Positions 60,767 through 64,000 of a DNA stretch of 64,000 nucleotides are shown here, piece by piece. A model generated the notes under the pieces. The model worked only from the letters and a program-made list of their open reading frames with translations, had not been told where the DNA came from and did no database searches. How positions within the stretch are numbered: the first letter of the stretch is position 1; every line of letters begins with the position of its first letter. Source of the DNA: Marinobacter subterrani (GTDB taxonomy: Bacteria > Pseudomonadota > Gammaproteobacteria > Pseudomonadales > Oleiphilaceae); the NCBI RefSeq assembly GCF_001045555.1, contig NZ_LFBU01000001.1, positions 1,860,001-1,924,000 of the forward strand, in the 5' to 3' direction. The translations under genes and the position numbers were made by a program.

Positions 60767-60955
60767 ATGAACGTTCAATGCCCTACCTGTAAAAAGTCCG
60801 TGGAATGGATTGAATCCAACCCCTGGCGCCCGTTCTGCTCGGAGCGCTGCAAGATGATCGATCTGGGCGCCTGGGCCAATGAGGAATACCGGGTACCCGC
60901 CGAAAACGCCTCACCGGAGGATCTTGACCAGGGCGGGGAAACCACCCGGCACTGA
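60767..60955 (+). CDS. yacG: DNA gyrase inhibitor YacG
   Basis: This 62-aa zinc-binding protein has the YacG pattern [10 protein letters not shown] near residue 5 and [20 protein letters not shown] near 22, with four Cys in two pairs (CxxC and CxxxC). It inhibits GyrB in E. coli. In many gammaproteobacteria it lies with coaE and pilD, as it does here at a distance of a few genes. Confidence 0.93.
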   Translation: MNVQCPTCKKSVEWIESNPWRPFCSERCKMIDLGAWANEEYRVPAENASPEDLDQGGETTRH

Positions 60956-61072
60956 ACACCGGCAATCGGAAGCTGCAGGTTAACGGCGACTTACCGCCAT
61001 TTAAGTTGAGTGGTTTCTGGCGCCCCGTTAACATACGGCCAAATCTATTAATAACTTACCGAAGGTGCACAT

Positions 61073-61633
61073 ATGAAAGCGTCCCGGATTTCCCTGATGA
61101 TTCTGTCTCTGGCAGCCACACCCGCGTTTGCCGCAGATCTAGACCTGAGCCTGACCAACGAATCAGTAAAAGGTCAGGTCAATTTCTTTGGCGCCAGCAA
61201 TGATATCCAGGTCGGCACGGGTTACACCTATCACGAAGGCGGCCGTGACATATTCAATGCCGATTTTCACGCTCAGGGTCGAACCGCCATTGGCAACCTG
61301 CCAACCACGGCCGGCCTCGGCCTGCGCGGCATCTACTGGGATCAGAGCCGGGCAAACGGCGGTGCTGTTGGGCTTGGCGGGTTCGCGACCGTGAATATTC
61401 CAAGGGTTCCTGGCCTGTCGTTCACCGGCGGCCTGCACTACGCGCCCAGCATTCTTTCCTTTGGCGACTCTGAAGACATGACCAGCCTGGAACTGCGTGG
61501 CAGCTACCGGGTTATCCGGAACGCAGAAGTGTTTGCCGGATACCGTTACCTGAACACCGAACTGGATTATGCCGGTAGCGGTGACGTGAATCTGGACGAA
61601 GGCGTCATGGCTGGTTTGAAAATTTTCTTCTGA
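61073..61633 (+). CDS. YfaZ-family outer-membrane protein
   Basis: The 186-aa protein starts with a signal peptide (cleavage at AFA-AD, residue 21) and has about eight amphipathic beta-strands and a C-terminal Phe (LKIFF), as in small outer-membrane barrels. The sequence resembles the YfaZ precursor family, whose function is unknown. GAAGGTG precedes the ATG. Confidence 0.85.
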   Translation: MKASRISLMILSLAATPAFAADLDLSLTNESVKGQVNFFGASNDIQVGTGYTYHEGGRDIFNADFHAQGRTAIGNLPTTAGLGLRGIYWDQSRANGGAVGLGGFATVNIPRVPGLSFTGGLHYAPSILSFGDSEDMTSLELRGSYRVIRNAEVFAGYRYLNTELDYAGSGDVNLDEGVMAGLKIFF

Positions 61634-61645
61634 TTACTCACCTCG

Positions 61646-61680
61646 GAATCGGGCGCCCTCCCGCTCTGGACGCCCGATTC
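61646..61680. terminator. Hairpin after the YfaZ-like gene
   Basis: GAATCGGGCG (61646-61655) and CGCCCGATTC (61671-61680) form a perfect 10-bp stem with a 15-base loop. There is no long U-run, so it may act as an mRNA stabiliser as well as a terminator. Confidence 0.6.
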
Positions 61681-61755
61681 GTGCCTTCCCTCACGCTTTC
61701 CCTGGAATTCGATTGTTAGACTGCGTTTCTGTACTTTCACCATGGACAGTCACGC

Positions 61756-63927
61756 ATGCGATTTCCACTCGGTTTGCTCCTCTGCACCACCCTGTTGCTC
61801 ACGGCGGGGTGCGGAAGCGGCGAAGATGCCATTGAAGGCGCAGGTGCCCAACCTAACGACTTTGCCGACAGCAAGAATCCGGCAAACGACTTCAGCCCGG
61901 GCAGCACCGGTGACTCCACTAACGCGGGCGGGCTGGCAACCAACGAAGTCCGGGTTACCATGGAGGTACCGGGCGGTGTCACCACCGAGGGCACCCCAAC
62001 CCGCCGCAACCTCAGGATCGTCCAGCCCGACAGGGTGAGTGTTTACTACACCAACACGGCCCTGCAGAACCTGGGTGAGCCCCCGATTTCGACCCGCACC
62101 GATAGCGACGGCTTTACCATCATTGAGTTTACTGAGGGCCTGCCCCTGGGCCCGAACGTGATCATTGAGGCTGTCTACGGCAACACCCGCATGCGAGCGC
62201 TCGCCGCCGATGCGGACCAGGATGTGAAGGTTAACCCCTTCTCCGAATACCTGGTGGCTACCGCCCTCAGCAACTACACCTCAGGGGAGTTCCAGACCAT
62301 TCTCGATTGCGTGGCAGACCAGGGGGGCGAGCTGTGCCTCAACAAGTATGTCTGGTCCACCCTGGCGGATCAGGTTCACGATTTTGAGATCGACATTCCC
62401 TCCAACGCCGATTTGCAGGGCGCCTTGAGCCTGCTCTCCGAACGGGCTGATTTCGCCCGCTACGTGAGTGCCATGGCGGGATACGCCGTACTGGATGCCT
62501 CGTCTTCCGGCAAGATCAGCGCCAGTTCGGCGGACTACAACGCGGTTTTCCTGGGGATCGAGCTGGACCAGACCTTTCTGGAACCCTCCCTGGCCGGGTC
62601 GGGCCAGTGGGGTACTCGCACGGCTCAGGAAGAAGTGCTCAGCGATGTTAACGGCACGGGGTATGTCTATCCGGCCCTCACCCTGACCAGCTTCGATGCC
62701 TTCAACATCCGGGTCACCTCCCTGGCGAATGATATACCCTATGGCCGCGAAGCCCTGATTCATCAGGATGGCAACAATTTCTACGTGCGCGGCTCTGAAG
62801 CCTGGGAGCTCAATGTTCACTCCTCGGCTCCCGGCGCCGCCACGCTGCTGGACAACACACGCTTGCTGGCAGGCCGGGCGCTGTTCCAGAGCATCACCGG
62901 CAGGGGCAGCTCAAAGGTCATTGGCTGGACCCGCAATCCCTATTACCTCAACGCCTTCACCAGCGTCCCGGTGGATGAAACGACCGGGCCGGACCGGGTG
63001 GTCAGCGGATATTTCAGCGCCGGCAAGGCCATCGAACTGCAGGCCGAGGGCGACCAGTTACGGCGACTTGGCACTCTGGAAGAACAGTACGTCTCGGTAC
63101 TCGAGATTGACCTTTTGCGCAAGCAGGGCTTCGACGCCAGCTCACTCAATGGCCGGGATTACAACATGGTTTACCTGGCTACCCGCTTCAGTGAGGGCAG
63201 CGTGCCCATGGCGGTGGAAACCGGCCTCGGCCAGTGGCAGATCGTCTCCGGCACCGTCGACCAGTCCAACACTTCCACAACGGTCCAGCGCGGCAGCGCC
63301 GGCGGGATTACCACAATTACCACCGGCCCCGGCACCGAGTCCTGGACCCTGAGCAACCGCACGTCCCGGCTGAGCACCAAAGACGCGAATATTGGCCGGC
63401 TGAACCTGGATATATCCGACCCCTCCGGTGACTTCGAGCAGCCGGATATCGGCATTGGCGCCAGCACTCCGGACGGCTCGCTGCTTGCCTTCAACCTGGA
63501 TGACAGTCCCATGGGGGACGGTTTGCTGATTGCCGCCGAACAGACCAGCCTAAGCGCCCCTGCCAGCGGCCGCTTCCGCTTTCAGGGTATGGCGCTGGGG
63601 CTGGCGCCGGGCTCAAACCGGCTCAGGCACTTCGACAATGCGCTGCTGACAATTGACTCAGCCAGCACGGCAACGCTCTCGCCCGTTACCCTGACCAGCA
63701 AGCATTCGGTGGACAACGAGACAGTCACACCTCCGCGGCTTGAACAGAATCCGAGCATCGCCCTGACCTACACCCAGACCGGTGACGGCCGCGTTCAGTT
63801 CAGTGCCGGCAATCTGGTGCTCGAAGGGTTTTATACCGCCAGCCAGGACCAGTTCTACCTGAGGCTCCTGGCTGCAGACGCGTCCGAGGAACAGGCAGGG
63901 CTGGTGATCGCCACGCGAGCGCCCTGA
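61756..63927 (+). CDS. Large lipoprotein of unknown function
   Basis: This 723-aa protein has a lipoprotein signal with lipobox LLTAGC at residues 14-19, so it is anchored in a membrane. A Gly/Asn/Asp-rich linker (about 20-65) precedes a beta-rich domain with VRVTMEVPGG near 56. The rest alternates helical and beta segments with no recognised enzyme motif. The last third is Thr/Ser/Gly rich (TITTGPGTESWTLSNRTS near 516). Only four Cys exist after the lipobox region. It may be a surface-exposed or secreted lipoprotein. Family not recognised. Confidence 0.7.
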   Translation: MRFPLGLLLCTTLLLTAGCGSGEDAIEGAGAQPNDFADSKNPANDFSPGSTGDSTNAGGLATNEVRVTMEVPGGVTTEGTPTRRNLRIVQPDRVSVYYTNTALQNLGEPPISTRTDSDGFTIIEFTEGLPLGPNVIIEAVYGNTRMRALAADADQDVKVNPFSEYLVATALSNYTSGEFQTILDCVADQGGELCLNKYVWSTLADQVHDFEIDIPSNADLQGALSLLSERADFARYVSAMAGYAVLDASSSGKISASSADYNAVFLGIELDQTFLEPSLAGSGQWGTRTAQEEVLSDVNGTGYVYPALTLTSFDAFNIRVTSLANDIPYGREALIHQDGNNFYVRGSEAWELNVHSSAPGAATLLDNTRLLAGRALFQSITGRGSSKVIGWTRNPYYLNAFTSVPVDETTGPDRVVSGYFSAGKAIELQAEGDQLRRLGTLEEQYVSVLEIDLLRKQGFDASSLNGRDYNMVYLATRFSEGSVPMAVETGLGQWQIVSGTVDQSNTSTTVQRGSAGGITTITTGPGTESWTLSNRTSRLSTKDANIGRLNLDISDPSGDFEQPDIGIGASTPDGSLLAFNLDDSPMGDGLLIAAEQTSLSAPASGRFRFQGMALGLAPGSNRLRHFDNALLTIDSASTATLSPVTLTSKHSVDNETVTPPRLEQNPSIALTYTQTGDGRVQFSAGNLVLEGFYTASQDQFYLRLLAADASEEQAGLVIATRAP

Positions 63928-63945
63928 GCCGGCCTTCGCCCGGCC
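63928..63945 (+). terminator. Weak hairpin after the terminal lipoprotein gene
   Basis: GCCGG and CCGGC can pair with a 7-base loop just after the stop codon, followed by ATAAAA. It is a weak terminator candidate. Confidence 0.4.
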
Positions 63946-63982
63946 ATAAAACCCAACTGGCAGTTTCGACCGTATAACCTGT

Positions 63983-63988
63983 TATAAT
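63983..63988 (+). promoter_or_regulatory. Possible -10 element reading out of the window
   Basis: A perfect TATAAT lies at 63983-63988. The best upstream hexamer, TGGCAG (63958-63963), is weak with a 19-base spacer. The gene it would serve lies outside the window. Confidence 0.3.
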
Positions 63989-64000
63989 TATTGCCATATC

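Overview
The window looks like chromosomal DNA of a marine gammaproteobacterium. Gene content and protein flavour suggest Marinobacter or a close relative: type IV pilus genes next to coaE and yacG, a QAC-type SMR pump, TRAP and HAAT uptake systems, polyamine catabolism and a ptx operon. No rRNA, tRNA, insertion sequence or CRISPR array was seen. Most of the window is visibly GC-rich. The stretches around 40.4-44.9 kb and 48.1-50.7 kb are richer in A+T and have accessory-type content.

Region by region: 0.2-7.5 kb carries an SMR pump, an SGNH hydrolase, NAD-malic enzyme, an exported TTHB210-like protein, and a pair made of a ThDP enzyme and a FAD dehydrogenase divergent from an AraC-type regulator. 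At 8.6-13.2 kb lies a complete phosphite uptake and oxidation operon, ptxABCDE, preceded by four 11-bp-phased Pho-box units. From 13.9 to 18.5 kb are gamma-glutamyl putrescine catabolism genes (puuB, puuC, puuA) and a 3' remnant of a gamma-glutamylcyclotransferase-like gene. The putrescine/spermidine importer potFGHI follows at 22.5-26.5 kb. Between them lie a diguanylate cyclase and a lipoprotein.

From 39.5 down to 26.5 kb, all on the minus strand, runs a large catabolic block. It contains a QOR-like dehydrogenase, a proline-racemase-like protein with both catalytic cysteines replaced, an acyl-CoA ligase, a thioesterase, an alpha/beta hydrolase, a five-gene HAAT (liv-type) ABC transporter and a three-gene TRAP transporter. 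Two LiuR-like palindromes sit inside it. The substrate is unknown but is probably a carboxylic acid activated to a CoA ester.

From 47 down to 40.5 kb is an orphan type VI secretion island: vgrG, a DUF4123 adaptor and an unrecognised 860-aa putative effector, facing a convergent SUMF1-fold lipoprotein. From 48.1 to 50.7 kb is a toxin-antitoxin island: hepT-mntA and ccdAB appear complete, while an XRE antitoxin and brnA have lost their toxins to truncation. Copies of a 19-bp repeat lie at its module boundaries. From 50.8 to 58.3 kb the type IV pilus locus (pilA with a sigma-54 promoter, then pilB, pilC, pilD), coaE, an exported protein and trmO are peppered with hairpins whose arms begin GGGGTCAG. 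One of these is translated as the N-terminus of CoaE. The window ends with a hybrid histidine kinase, yacG, a YfaZ-like porin and a large unknown lipoprotein.
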